Positions 10,173 through 22,024 of a stretch of DNA of 64,000 nucleotides are shown here, one piece after another. Where the stretch lies: contig OX485803.1 in assembly GCA_950295325.1 (NCBI GenBank), positions 27,581,554-27,645,553 on the forward strand, given 5' to 3'. The notes under the pieces are model-generated. The model did not search any database and had not been told where the DNA came from. It worked only from the letters and a program-made list of their open reading frames with translations. Within the stretch, counting starts at the first letter, position 1, and the number at the start of each line of letters is the position of its first letter. Source of the DNA: Polytrichum commune (lineage: Eukaryota > Streptophyta > Polytrichopsida > Polytrichales > Polytrichaceae). The translations under genes and the position numbers were made by a program.

Positions 10173-10871
10173 TGGTTTTGCACAAATGTGGTATTTCGGT
10201 GCTCCCACGTACTCCCATAATTTATTACTTACGTCAAAATTGATACAAGTTACAACCTTAGGGCCTTCGGTAAGACATTTAGACCACAAAGCGAACGTTA
10301 CCTTCGAAGTTGTAACATTTTATTATAGTAATAAAATTATTTATTGCATGTTTTTAAAAAAATTTAAAATACAATATGGTTGTCAACTTAGCATTGCAAT
10401 TAATGTCCAATAACATGTTATGCCTTTATTAATTACTATTTTGTATAATTCTTACTGTGAATGGAATTTTATGTTTATTTATTGAGCTTCTTAAAGAATA
10501 TGCTTTTATAAATATTGCAATCCCCTATTGCTCGATTGTACATGCTTCGTTGGTGACATCCTCTTTTTGAGGACCTTTCTATCCGGTTTATATAATTATA
10601 TCTTTATGTGGTATTCAATATTGACTATGTAGTCAATAGTACTTTTGGTTAGACTATCATATGAATTACTAATATTCAAGTAAGTTTTTAAAAGTTTCGA
10701 ATAACATTAAAACATGTGGCATCCATATGCTATCTTTTACACGATCTTAGAAATGACAACTTGTCGGTAAATCCTCTTTACATTACATATACTTTGAACA
10801 TGAAATATGTTCATTGTGTCCAAAGTCTTCATCCGTTCCTATACAACTTCCTAAACATGGTACAAAAATGC
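10173..10871. other. AT-rich spacer between convergent genes
   Basis: This holds the 3' ends of the hAT transposase (plus) and the RING gene (minus). There is no ORF of note and no clear terminal inverted repeat. Confidence 0.5.
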
Positions 10872-12017
10872 TTAATCCGAATCTAAATCGAGGTCTATTC
10901 TAGCTGAAGTAGATCCTCGTCGTGCTCGTGATGATTCCCCCGCTTCCATGCTTCGCGTTGTTCCACGGGTGAGGTATAGACGACTACCAGGAGACAATGG
11001 AACGACATTACGTGGTCTAGGCCCACCATTTAGCCATCTCAATACCGCATCATCCGCAATTCTATGCAAGAATGCATCAATTGCAGCCAACTGCAGCCTG
11101 TTCTTGTGGTACCCCACCTCTAACTGCAATTCATATCTCGGATCCCATTCCGTAGGCATGTCATCTGCATCTTCTTCCAAATCATGCTCCGATACTGATT
11201 CGAGACCTGCTGCATTGTACCAAGGAGGATGAATGCCTCTCTTTAATTGTCTGCTGGTTGAATCCCAATGTCATTCAAGAGTTTGGTACAAAAATCTTTT
11301 CAAGCCATGATCGGGGGGCTTGTTGGGATACAACTCGTCTGCAACATACAAAATTTGACGTGCATTCCGTGTCCAGTCGCCATCTCTGTTCTCGTGCCAT
11401 AGCTCAACCTTGGCACAATTGTATAACCAACTCCACTCAACATTCTCCCCATCAAACTCTTGAAGATCGAAGGGAAAGTCCCATGGCTTTAATACCCAGT
11501 CGTTAGGCATGTAATCCCGAAGGCCAAATTGGAGGTACAAACGAGGGTGGAAGGGTGATCTGCAATGAGGACATTGGCGTTTTTTTATCATATTCCCTAT
11601 TAGACATTGTGGATGGAATTGGGCCCCACATGATCCAACTTGATAGCATCCCTCTGGGCCAAATGGACATTGGCAAATCGTACATGCGGTTCCGTCGAAG
11701 ACCATTGTATGTGGATTTGGCCATAACAACTCACCCCTCATGCGGAATGGATATTCATGCACTTGGGTCACATCCCAATGGTGATCTGGGTCGGTCACTT
11801 GACGCCAATCGATGCTCCCGCTTGGCATTATCCACTCATTATCCCTATCCCACCTACTAGGGTACATCTGCTCATCTTCTGGCCATGACGTGAGCATCAT
11901 GTTCCGCATTCTCTGATTGCGGTTCCATTCTTTCTGGATGCTCTCAAACTCAGCTTCAAATTGATGAGCCTTGGCCATAGCAAGCAATGTGCTTGTCCTT
12001 ATATTTTTGCGCTCCAC
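10872..12017 (-). pseudogene. RING-finger half of coiled-coil/RING protein, with in-frame stop
   Basis: The frame at 11271-12017 continues the coiled coil (AKAHQFEAEFESIQKEW). It then encodes a RING-like zinc finger (CTICQCPFGPEGCYQVGSCG, QFHPQCL, CPHCRSPF), as in E3 ubiquitin ligases. A W-rich region follows (WSWLYNCAKVELWHENRDGDW). A TGA at 11271-11273 interrupts the frame, but the same frame continues beyond it for 132 codons (LEEDADDMPTEWDPRYELQL… to SARIDLDLDSD) ending at 10872. The stop is therefore probably a nonsense change rather than the original end. The part upstream of 12017 is joined by a frame change, not an obvious intron. If functional it would be a ubiquitin ligase with coiled-coil dimerisation, which is inferred from motifs only. 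Confidence 0.65.
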
Positions 12018-13174
12018 ATCGCATCCAACAGAAATTTCTTCAACCTTGCATTCTGCTCCTCCAGTCCGCCAATCTTGGCTTCGTGATCAACAACCACTTC
12101 ATTGACCACTTGAAGTTGTTGTTGCATGTCCACCACCTCCTTTTGCAAAGCCTTCATCTTTCCTCGCATTACTTCATTCCTCATACATACCTCCAGAGCT
12201 TGTGACTTTGCAATCTTGGCCTCCTGTAAAGCTGCGTCCCTCTCTGCTTCCAAAGACTGAAGGTTAATTGGTGTACTACTTGAACTGCTAGCCTTTCCCA
12301 TCGTAAGTGTTGCAACTTGATCTTCCAACTCGAAAATCATCGTTTTATACTCACGAATTTCCAACGCATGTTGCTTACGCAATTCCTCCATTCTACTCTC
12401 CGTCGGGTCCGCTCCATGTTCACCAAGGTTTACCTCGTCTAGGACCTCGTTAACCACGTCGTTGATCAGGTTGTTGACCTCGATATTTGCCTCCATGCCC
12501 TCATCCATATGCTCAAACGCCTCCTCGATGGCCATCTCCACGTCATTGGCTGGTCGTTTACGATTACGTGGCTTTTTTGGTTCCCGACCCTCTGGAATTG
12601 GGGCCCCAGGCTCGTCCACTAGTCGAGGATTCCTCCTGAACCACTCCGGAACGGGAATGTATGGAATATCTGGAACTGTGCATTTAGTGAATGCAATTCC
12701 AATACCCCCAAATTTTTGACCATGCAGGGTAGCCAAATTTGACCAATCCACCCTAACTCGCAACACGTGCTCCGCATACATCATACACGCCACCGACTTT
12801 GGAATTGCACTCTTGGGCCATCTATCCAAATTGGAGATACTTCTAAATATCGTTAGGAATCTCCATTTTGCCTCCACGTCATCAAGCTGCATATAACTCG
12901 CACTGATGGCCTTGCAATGTCGCTCGTGACAAGGTCTTGGCCACAATCGATCAAAGTGAGGGAAACCCACGTACTGCATTGCAGTCTTCACTGACCACGG
13001 TTGTGGTACATTCTCCCAACCTGCCCTGGCTTTTTGGGTGTTGTCATCATAAACATCCCACTCCAACCCAGCGGCCTTGCGTACATGTGATCTGTGACAA
13101 CCTGATCCCCCACTTGCCATGTCTCCAGATCCTCCACTTGCCATGTCTGGAAATCCTTCACTTGCCGGATCCAC
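11999..13174 (-). CDS. N-terminal half of coiled-coil/RING protein
   Basis: ATG at 13174 opens 391 codons. The protein starts with a Gly/Ser-rich tail containing tandem DMASGGSG. A globular region with several W and C residues follows (GLEWDVYDDN, GFPHFDRLWPRPCHERHC, WRFLTIFRSISNLDRWPKS). Then come a basic patch (EPKKPRNRKRPAND, possible nuclear signal) and a long coiled coil (about 260-390) with heptad-like L/E/K spacing. The frame closes at 11999, while the coiled coil carries on in another frame at 12017, so a one-base indel near 12005-12020 is likely. The alternative, a short intron, would be under 50 nt, too small for plants. I know no named family for the N-terminal region. Confidence 0.6.
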   Translation of the reverse strand: MDPASEGFPDMASGGSGDMASGGSGCHRSHVRKAAGLEWDVYDDNTQKARAGWENVPQPWSVKTAMQYVGFPHFDRLWPRPCHERHCKAISASYMQLDDVEAKWRFLTIFRSISNLDRWPKSAIPKSVACMMYAEHVLRVRVDWSNLATLHGQKFGGIGIAFTKCTVPDIPYIPVPEWFRRNPRLVDEPGAPIPEGREPKKPRNRKRPANDVEMAIEEAFEHMDEGMEANIEVNNLINDVVNEVLDEVNLGEHGADPTESRMEELRKQHALEIREYKTMIFELEDQVATLTMGKASSSSSTPINLQSLEAERDAALQEAKIAKSQALEVCMRNEVMRGKMKALQKEVVDMQQQLQVVNEVVVDHEAKIGGLEEQNARLKKFLLDAMWSAKI

Positions 13175-13612
13175 CCAAATTGTAGTTTCTAATTCTAATC
13201 TAGAACACTAATTTTTAAATTACTAATTGCACTTCATAATAGTGCTACAAAACATCCAAGCATACACTTCAAAATAGTGTTGCTGTGGAATTAGTTTTAA
13301 AATGTCGTTAAAAATTAAAGTACAAAAATTCAGCACACCCTTCAAGCACCCCGCTACCAGCGCTCACGCAGAGGCCAGTTGACTGGGCGCGTCACAAGGA
13401 ATATGCCAAAAAGGCAATATGCCACGTCACAAGGGAACGGGTCCACGTGGATCACACCCACAAACAGGTCAGTAAAAAAATTATAAAAGGATCCCAAAAA
13501 AAGGATCCTTAACTCCTCCGAGCACCCCGTTAAACCCCGCACTCTGTAGTAGAGGAGGGTCGTTCGGGCGCCCACAAGGAGTGGAGTGGGGTATGTAAGT
13601 GGTCCCCTCCAC

Positions 13613-13619
13613 TTATATA
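13613..13619 (-). promoter_or_regulatory. TATA box of coiled-coil/RING gene
   Basis: The minus strand reads TATATAAGTGG about 440 bp upstream of the ATG at 13174. A near-palindromic copy on the plus strand (gtatgtaagtgg, 13591-13602) could allow bidirectional use. The minisatellite starts about 35 bp further upstream. Confidence 0.55.
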
Positions 13620-13649
13620 CCCCTCCATCCGCTCCCCATTCCCACCCTG

Positions 13650-13803
13650 TTTGCACCCGTTCCCCTCCCAGTCTGTTCCCCTCCCAGTCCGCGCCCGTTC
13701 CCCGCCAGTCCGCACCCGTTCCCTACGTCCGCCCCCCGCGCTCCCCCCCAGTCCGCACCCGTTCCCTCCCGTCCGCGCACGTTCCCCGACAGTCCGCACC
13801 CGT
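13650..13803. repeat. GTCCGC/CCCGTTCCC minisatellite, left part
   Basis: Short GC-rich units of the form CCCGTTCCC(C)T..GTCCGC repeat about every 20-25 bp. A type-1 element inserted here (TSD CCCGT, 13799-13803) and the array resumes at 21088. The same unit occurs at 28686-29463. Confidence 0.85.
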
Positions 13804-14776
13804 TGTCGCAACCCTTGCTAGCCCCCCTTGACAATCTTGCCAATTTTCAATTCTAGCAAAGGTTACGAGCGCTAACCCTTCGCATTCCGCCATGCTAATG
13901 GATAGCTCCTCTTACCCCGGACCAATAGTTCATAGGAGGGAGCCAACCCTCCTACTTTGCTTTCGGGACTCACCCCGTAATCGGTAACCCATTTCCCCAA
14001 TGTGGACTTCCATCCATGGAAGTCCAATCCCATATTGATCATCGCGTTGCCGGAGCAACACTACAACAACCCGAAGCATACTAGGCAACTATGGCCTCAC
14101 AATAGGCCAAAGCCCATGGAGGCCTTGCCGTTCGGCCTCGGGTGGGTGAGGCCACACCACCTCACCCATATAAGCCTCTAAGACTTCACGCGGGGCCCCT
14201 ACCCCACCGTCAACCAACCTCTTGTCTCTCTACCAAGGGTTGGGGCCAAGTGGACATTTTCCTTTAGCTGCTGGGCCTAGAACCCCCCAGCAGCTTCAGA
14301 CCATCATAACTTCCTTGTATGATGTCTGATCATAACAACCAACCACTCCATCCTCATCTACGCTTCACGTAGATGCCGATGGACTCCTCACTTGCCCCAT
14401 TTGAGCAAGTCTTGAGGAAGTTATGCCTGTTTGAACCTTGGCAGTCCCGGGAATCACTCCCAGGCACTGCTGTACCAGGGCACTGTCCCGGGACAGCGCC
14501 CCACTCAAATGGCCATAACTCCTAGCTCACACCTCCGATTGAGGTGTTCTTGAGCTTTCTAGAATCACCACGCCATGAGCTACGCATAACACATGGCCTT
14601 ACCCTTGTGCCTCCTAGTCTTCGTGGGTGGGAGGCGTTCCCAACGCCCGGGGCCCTCACCCACACTAGGATCACTTGGGCCCTCTCACCAACGGCGCCAC
14701 AAGTCCCGGGTGTCACTCCGGGGTCCCCCTTGTGCCCATGGTGTTTCGGCCACTCCTCATGGAGAGGTGCGCGACA
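13804..14776 (-). repeat. Type-1 LTR (3' LTR)
   Basis: 973 bp, TGTCGC…GCGACA, same as 20115-21087 by eye. It contains the family's palindromes. Confidence 0.9.
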
Positions 14777-15789
14777 CTCACCCCCACCAAACGGAGTCGA
14801 TGCCCTCATCGACTATACTCGTAGTCGGCACACCAATTCTCAAGTTGCCATCCTCTATGGTGCCGCATTGTGTTTACCTTAGGGCGCGACCCCCACAATG
14901 CATCTTCAAATTTGGCATAGTCCCAAAGGTGTCGTTCCTAGGTGGTCCGTTAGCGACTTTGGATCTCTCATCCAAGGACCTAACCTATACTAGACCCACC
15001 TACTTTGGGACTCACTTGGGTTGCCCGTCCTTTGGGACCTCCCCCGTTAGGCTCCACTGGCCTAACGTGACACATCTAGGCAAGACCTCAACGCTTCCAC
15101 TAAATTGTCTCGGTTGCAACTCCGAGATGGCTTTCCATTGTTAAGCCACGCCTCGATCGCACGGGGGTGATGCCAAGTCCCGCCCGACTCGGTTCCCACT
15201 TTGCTCTTTCGAGACATGGGTTCATGACTCCCATGCGCCAACTTTCGTTAGCTCGCGGGTAGCACTTTTATGAGCACGCGCCATCACCTTGTCCCCGCCC
15301 GGACAAGCCCACAACTAAGAAGTTTCTTGGTTTTATCCAACGCCCCTCCAAGCCATGGCCCCCAATTACTCGGCTTACCCAACCTAGTTTGGCATATCTA
15401 TTCCCCCTCTTCCATTAACCAAGCACAAGTACAAGACTAGGACCTCATCTCATACTTTTCTCTTTGCACCACTAAAGTTTGGACTTTATTTCCTCAAGCC
15501 AAAGAACAAGTTCATGTTGTGGAGTAATTAGCCTCGAAGCTAGGTGTGCTACTAGCGTCTCTCCCCCACTAAAGGAGATTGATGTCCTCATCAATGCCTA
15601 CGCTTCATTTTATTGGAATGTCTAGCCTTCGTTTCTTCAAAGTGCTTCACCAATTCATTGGTGTTCACCATGTCTCTTGCCGCCACCCAAGCGGTTTCTT
15701 TTTCATGGTATCCTCACCATTTCACCAAGTATTCCTTTGTACATTTTCTTTCCTTTTCACTTGGGCTTCCTACACTTAAGGATGCCCTC
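14777..15789 (-). other. 3' non-coding region of type-1 element
   Basis: This lies between the integrase C-terminus and the 3' LTR. It has no coherent ORF. Its first bases (minus strand GGTGGGGGTGAG) form the polypurine tract. It is conserved at 33434-34032 and 35008-36024. Confidence 0.6.
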
Positions 15790-18700
15790 CTACCTCATGT
15801 TCCAAATGACGTCCACAAGGTCGGGAGGTGGCCTAATCACTTGCTTGTGATCGGGCCACAAGGTGTCGTCCTTAAATGACTTTAGGAATGAGACATGAAT
15901 TGTCGGATGCACTTTGATCTCGGGCGGTAATTCCAACTTATATATGTCCTTGAACACTTGTTCCACAATGGGAAACGGAGCTCCAATTTTGGACATGAAC
16001 TTTGGAGTGAGGCCTTCCGGCTAAGTGAAGTTGTTCACATTCAACAACACCTTTTGGCCCACCTCATTCTCCACTTCGCGTCTTCCGGCATTGACTTGCA
16101 TTCCGTAGCACCTTCGGGCTTTCTCCACCAACAACTTGGTCATCTCCAAGACTTGTTTACCATCCTTGGCCAAGTCCTCACCATCTTGGTTGAACTCTAG
16201 TGTTGAATGTGCCCCCTCGAGAGCTAGGTTAATAGGTTGGAGCGCATCCACTCCATAAGCCACCACGAAAGACCACCCCTTGGTAGCCAAGTGCGTGGCT
16301 ACATTGCAATTACACTCCGCTCGACCCACATAGTCCGCCCAATCTCCTTGGTCCGCCCCCACCAAGTTCCTCAAGTATTGCTTCAAGACTCCATTCACAT
16401 GCTCCGCTTTCCCATTCATTTGGGAATGTAAGGCCGTGCTAAACCTTAGTTTCATTCCGACCTCCTTAGAGAAATGCATTGAAAATGCACTTGTGAACTT
16501 TGGATCTTGATCCCACACAATCACTCTTGGCAACCCGTGGTGCCTCAACCATCCTTTGAGAAAAGGCTATGCGGTCTCCAACGCGGTGGCGGTTCCCACA
16601 ATCGGCACCATGTGTGCCAACTTGGCAAACCGCTCTACCATCAACAAGATGGCATCATACCCATGTGACTCCGGCAAACTTGTGATTAAGTCCATGCACA
16701 TACTATGCCATGGCGCCGACGGGATATGCAACGGTTGCAAGAAACCGCCTTGCTTTTGGTAAGAGGCTCCGTTCACTTGGCACTTTATTCACGCCTTCAC
16801 AAAGTGGGTTATATCCTCCTTTATGCACCGCCAATGGTACCTCTTTGAGACCATTCTATGGTGGTTTTTTCTTTCTCCTCTATGGCCGGCAATAGGACTA
16901 TCATATTCCTCCTTCAAAACCGATAGCCTCAACTTGCCTTGTGGCACATACACCCGACTTTGCTTACACTTGAACAATCCGTCCACCAACTTAACCTCTT
17001 TAAGCACGTTGCTCTTGCAAAGCTCACCTAAAAGCTTTTGTGCTTTGGGGTAGTTAATTAACCCCTCCCGTATCTTGCATCACAAGTTTCCTTCGCCGGC
17101 ACACATTAGCCACAAGGTTTGGATGGTCCTCATTGCTTGGAACTCTTCCGGTCTACTTCGCGCATCCGGCACCACATTTCCACGGTCCGGTTTGTGGATC
17201 AAATCCACCTACATAAGCGCCAAACTATCATGCCACCGCAATGACTTGGCGCTCACTTGCGTTTGTATGTCAAAATTCTTTTAGGACACATTGTCCATGT
17301 AGACCTTTGGTTTGTGCGACCCCAAATAGTGTCGCCACATCTTCAAGCAATGCACTATGGCAAAGAAGTTCTTTGTCATGAGTTGGTTGTCTTCTTTGAC
17401 AACCATCAAGCTTCATGCTCCCATATGCAAGGGCCATCCATCTTACACATAATCCACCATTGGCAAAGTCACTCACCCCCGTATGCACCTCAAAAGGTTT
17501 ATCAAGCTCCGCGAACTTGACCACGGACGGCGAAGAGAACTTGGTCTTAAGCTCCCCAAAGACTCGTGACAAACATCATCCCACTCTTGGGATAGCCATT
17601 TCTTCCACAAGTCGGACAAGGTGGGAGAACCATCGAGCTTCATGGTCTCATATGCAATGGCCATCCATCTTGCATCAACATCCACCAATGGTAAAGTCAC
17701 TCGCCCCCCGTATGCACCTCAAAAGGTTTTTAAGCTCCGCGAACTTAAACACGGGTGGCAAAGAGGACTTTGTTTTAAGCTCCTCAAAGACTTTGGGACA
17801 AGGCTCATCCCACTCTTGAGATAGCCATTTCTTTCACAAGTCGCACAAGGTTCGACAACCTTTAAGCTTAATGCTCCCATATGCAATGGGCATCCATCTT
17901 GGATCAACATCCGCCAATTGATGGTAAAGTCATTTGCCCCCGTATGCACCTCAAAAGGTTTGTCAAATTCCGCGAACTTGAGCACGGGCGGCGAAGAGAA
18001 CTTGCTCTTAAGCTTCCTCAAAGACCTGGTGGCAAGGCTTATCCCACTCTTGGGATAGCCGTTTCTTGCACAAGCCGGACAAGGTTCGACAACCATGGAA
18101 GTTAATGCTCCCATAAGCAATGGTCATCCATCTTGGATCAACATCGCCAATGGTAAAGTCCTTCGCCTCCATGTGCACCTCAAAATGCTTGTGAAAACCC
18201 GGGAACTTGACCACATCTTGTGAAGAGAACTTGCTCTTGAGCTCCCCAAAGGCTTGGTGACAAGGCTCATCCCACTCTTGGGATAGCCATTTTCCTCAAT
18301 AAGTTGAATAAGGTCCTAGCAACCTTAGAAAACTCTTGAATGAAGTGGTGGTAGTAGTTGGCTAGGCCAACAAATGACCTAAGCCCTTTTGAATGAAGGG
18401 CCAATTCTCCTTTTGGATTGCCTTGACATTCTTCATGTTCGTCCACCAACTTCCTTTGTCACGACATACCTCAAGAACTCAATCTCTCGTTGAGCAAAGT
18501 TATTTTTCACTCCTTGGCGGTAACTTTTTGGGCAACACATTGGTGAATACATCCTTGTATCTCACCAACACCACACCAATGTTGTTTGGGGGAGGCCCAT
18601 CTTTCCTAGCCTCCCCATGAGTTCCTTGGAGTTGTTCCAATGAAACCACAACCATTATTTTTTCTATTTTTCATTTGGTCCATTAAGACCAAATTCAACT

Positions 18701-18995
18701 TGGGTCCTCCTACCATAGGAGTCGTTGTCAATTTGAACTTCAATTCTTTGCCATTATGACACATCATAATGCACCGCAAGCACACCGGCTTGCACCTCAC
18801 ATCTATCATGTGAGTTTCAAAAAAGGCGGCCTTCACAATGACATGCATTTCATCTATTTCACATGGTGTGAAATTTTGACAAAAATCCAATGTCCCACAT
18901 TGAAAGGTTACATGCATCGCGGCCTCCTTTGTCTCATGCGGTTCGCCCTTTCCAAACCGCACCTTGGTGGGTTTGCCCGCTCTATCAATCGGCAA
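15790..18995 (-). pseudogene. Degenerate pol of complete type-1 element
   Basis: In transcription order: protease-like ORF 18606-18995; RT remnants 18267-18605 (RYKDVFTNVLPKKLPP, then directly FAQREIEFLRYVV and LRSFVGLANYY); four junctions of a 229-bp repeat 17578-18269; RNase H 17270-17572 (PFEVHTGVSDFANGG, where the usual TDAS aspartate is G). Next come the integrase zinc region 16789-17007 (AGHRGERK) and the integrase core 16021-16776 with D, D and E (MDLITSLPES, VWDQDPKF, GKAEHVNGVLKQYLR). The integrase C-terminus is 15790-15996 (HPTIHVSFLKSF). An in-frame TAG (16567-16569) splits the core. There is no YxDD motif. Confidence 0.8.
17578..18290 (-). repeat. 229-bp tandem repeat at RT/RNase H junction
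   Basis: The marker atcccactcttgggatagcc recurs at 17578, 17807, 18041 and 18269 (spacing 229, 234, 228). Each unit carries the WLSQEWDEPCHQAF…PFEVHTGANDFT coding segment. The unit length is not a multiple of three, so it destroys the pol frame. Confidence 0.8.
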
Positions 18996-19593
18996 GCCCC
19001 AACTCCCTTGTGAGCTTTGGGCTCATGAAAGAGTCCGTTGCCTCTTTGTCAACTCATGAGACATATCTCCCATTCATTTGAGCCTCAAGGTACAAAAGAC
19101 TTGGCCTCGGCTTAAGGCTACTAGCCTTGGCCACAATGCCATCGTCTTACATTTGGTCCTCCGCAACTTGGCTTGGCTTGGTCCGCAAAGCCAACTTCAA
19201 ACATTTCGTGCGCGGGACAAATTGGTTTGGTGCCACAAAACCAATTTCTAATAGTGTGTCCGCAAAACAAACATGTTTTGCCTTGGTAGCACAAAGCCAC
19301 CTTCCCACACTCCGTCCGCGGCACGAACATGAATTGCCTTGGTAGGACAACCCCACCTCCCAACATTCCGTCCGCGGCACAAGTATGATTTGCTTTGGAA
19401 GCATAAAGCCACCTTTCAACATTCCGTCCGCGGCACCAACATGTTTTGCCTAAGTAAAATGGACCAAACAATTTGCACCCATTTCTTTGGGACCTACTTT
19501 GGCTAAAGCCACTTGTGGTGATGCGCTGCCAAACTTCTCTTTGGGACCATCGGCTTCAATGCTCTTGCAAACTTGATGGTCCCCACCATGTCC

Positions 19594-20074
19594 TCAAGAA
19601 GCCTTGGGGACTTTAACAAGGCATCCACCACCCACTTTTAAAACCCCACCTAAAAGGATGCATTTCTTAGAAAGTTCGTCCGTTTTAGGTGTATCCTTCA
19701 TTTGTGCGTTTGAATAGCGCACATAGGCCTTAAGAGGCCCCGGGTGCCTCATTAGCACCAAATTCATTCCAACATCAATACCTTCCAAGCATTTCGAATT
19801 GGAATTTCAATCCAACATTAATGCCATCCAAGCTTTCGGATGCATTCAGTATTCTAGCCCCCGAATATTTTTCGAGGTTTGCGGGAGCCCTTTCAAAGCA
19901 CTCCTCCATTTTCCTCACCGAATCCACCCTCATGCCCACCATTGTCATTAGAATCAATGGTATGGTCAGAATCCACTTGCACATGATCCTTGTTCCAATT
20001 TGAGCCTCACAACCTTTTGGAAACCCCGGGCTCACCATCATAACCCGCTTATTTGATAGCCATGCTTCCCTCAA
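19594..20074 (-). pseudogene. Leader/gag-position ORF remnants of type-1 element
   Basis: Two short frames (19775-20074 starting MREAWLSNKRVMMV, and 19594-19788) follow the PBS where gag should begin. Similar remnants occur at 1740-1949, 39876-40073 and 45234-45443. I see no capsid motif, so the gag identity is from position only. Confidence 0.4.
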
Positions 20075-20114
20075 AGTGCTAGCTCAAAAATTGGAACCCT
20101 GCTCTGATACCAAG

Positions 20115-21087
20115 TGTCGCAACCCTTGCTAGCCCCCCTTGACAATCTTGCCAATTTTCAATTCTAGCAAAGGTTACGAGCGCTAACCCTTCGCATTCCG
20201 CCATGCTAATGGATAGCTCCTCTTACCCCGGACCAATAGTTCATAGGAGGGAGCCAACCCTCCTACTTTGCTTTCGGGACTCACCCCGTAATCGGTAACC
20301 CATTTCCCCAATGTGGACTTCCATCCATGGAAGTCCAATCCCATATTGATCATCGCGTTGCCGGAGCAACACTACAACAACCCGAAGCATACTAGGCAAC
20401 TATGGCCTCACAATAGGCCAAAGCCCATGGAGGCCTTGCCGTTCGGCCTCGGGTGGGTGAGGCCACACCACCTCACCCATATAAGCCTCTAAGACTTCAC
20501 GCGGGGCCCCTACCCCACCGTCAACCAACCTCTTGTCTCTCTACCAAGGGTTGGGGCCAAGTGGACATTTTCCTTTAGCTGCTGGGCCTAGAACCCCCCA
20601 GCAGCTTCAGACCATCATAACTTCCTTGTATGATGTCTGATCATAACAACCAACCACTCCATCCTCATCTACGCTTCACGTAGATGCCGATGGACTCCTC
20701 ACTTGCCCCATTTGAGCAAGTCTTGAGGAAGTTATGCCTGTTTGAACCTTGGCAGTCCCGGGAATCACTCCCAGGCACTGCTGTACCAGGGCACTGTCCC
20801 GGGACAGCGCCCCACTCAAATGGCCATAACTCCTAGCTCACACCTCCGATTGAGGTGTTCTTGAGCTTTCTAGAATCACCACGCCATGAGCTACGCATAA
20901 CACATGGCCTTACCCTTGTGCCTCCTAGTCTTCGTGGGTGGGAGGCGTTCCCAACGCCCGGGGCCCTCACCCACACTAGGATCACTTGGGCCCTCTCACC
21001 AACGGCGCCACAAGTCCCGGGTGTCACTCCGGGGTCCCCCTTGTGCCCATGGTGTTTCGGCCACTCCTCATGGAGAGGTGCGCGACA
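20115..21087 (-). repeat. Type-1 LTR (5' LTR)
   Basis: 973 bp with the same ends as its partner at 13804. The PBS lies two bases inside on the left. Confidence 0.9.
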
Positions 21088-21585
21088 CCCGTTCCCCTAC
21101 GTCCGCGCCCGCGTTCCCCCCAATCCGCACCTGTTCCCTCCCGTCCGCGCCCGTTCCCCGCCAGTCCGCACCCGTTCCCCTACGTCCGCCCCCCGCGTTC
21201 CCCCCCGTCCGCACCCGTTCCCTCCCTTCCGCGCCCGTTCCCCCCCAATCCGCACCCGTTCCCGCCCCCGTCCGCACCCGTTCCCAAACGTCCGCCCTCT
21301 CGTTCCCTACGTCGCCCCCTCATTCCCTACGTCCGCCCCTCGTTCTCTACGTCCGCCCCCTTGTTCCCTACGCCCGCTCCCCTCAGTCCGCTCCCGCGTT
21401 CCCCCCGTCCGCTCCCCCCCGCCCCCCCCCTTCCGCTCCCCCCCGTCCGCTCCATGTTCCCTTACGTCCGCTCCAACGTTCCTATAAGTCCGCCCCATGT
21501 TCCCCTACGTCCGCTTTAGAGTTCCCCAGCGTCCGCTCTAGCGTTCCCATACGTCCGCCCCCGAGTTCCTTTGAATCTGCACTTT
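21088..21585. repeat. GTCCGC/CCCGTTCCC minisatellite, right part
   Basis: Continues the array interrupted at 13803. Units degrade toward the right (…tacgtccgctttagagttcc). Confidence 0.85.
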
Positions 21586-22024
21586 TTAACTTTTTTTAGA
21601 AGTTTGGACATAGTCTCGGTTTTTTGGCTCTCAAAAATTCATATGAAGTCCAAAAAATGAGTTCTTGGTATCCATGGATAGGTAATGAAGTCCTCTACAT
21701 GAATATGCAATAATATTTCTACTGCACATTCCCGCGTCCCCCCATCCGCACCCCATCTAACTTAGGCCCTTCGCAAATAATATATGTGACACTAAATATC
21801 ATTACCGGTGTACTTATCCACACAAAACTAATGAAGGATCCCTCAAGCAACAAAGTAACCAATGTAGTATGATGACCAACAAATTATCACCCCTATGGAG
21901 ACAACGATGTACAAGTAATGACTCTATTATTGCGACGACGGTACAAATGCCCTTTATAAATCACATACATAAACAAACCATGCACGATTTAATATTCCAC
22001 TTTATTCCGTCAACTTGATTTCCG
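21586..22024. other. AT-rich spacer
   Basis: No ORF or repeat recognised. Confidence 0.4.

Larger units (their letters stand above)
13804..21087 (-). mobile_element. Complete type-1 LTR retrotransposon, non-autonomous derivative
   Basis: The LTRs at 13804-14776 and 20115-21087 are both 973 bp and look identical by eye, and a 5-bp duplication CCCGT flanks the element (13799-13803, 21088-21092). The PBS is 20097-20112 and the likely polypurine tract is next to 14777 (minus strand ggtgggggtgag). The 5.3-kb body has gag-side, protease, RT-remnant, RNase H and integrase pieces in Ty3/gypsy order, but the RT palm is missing and the frames are broken. Identical LTRs with a decayed body mean that a defective copy transposed recently with enzymes supplied in trans. 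Confidence 0.9.

Noticed and set aside
6198-13650. hAT terminal inverted repeats with 8-bp duplication around the transposase
   Set aside because: Searched by eye on both sides and found nothing convincing, so no element borders are claimed.
20855-21599. Pro/Arg-rich ORFs running from the LTR into the minisatellite
   Set aside because: They cross an LTR boundary and are composed of repeat translation.
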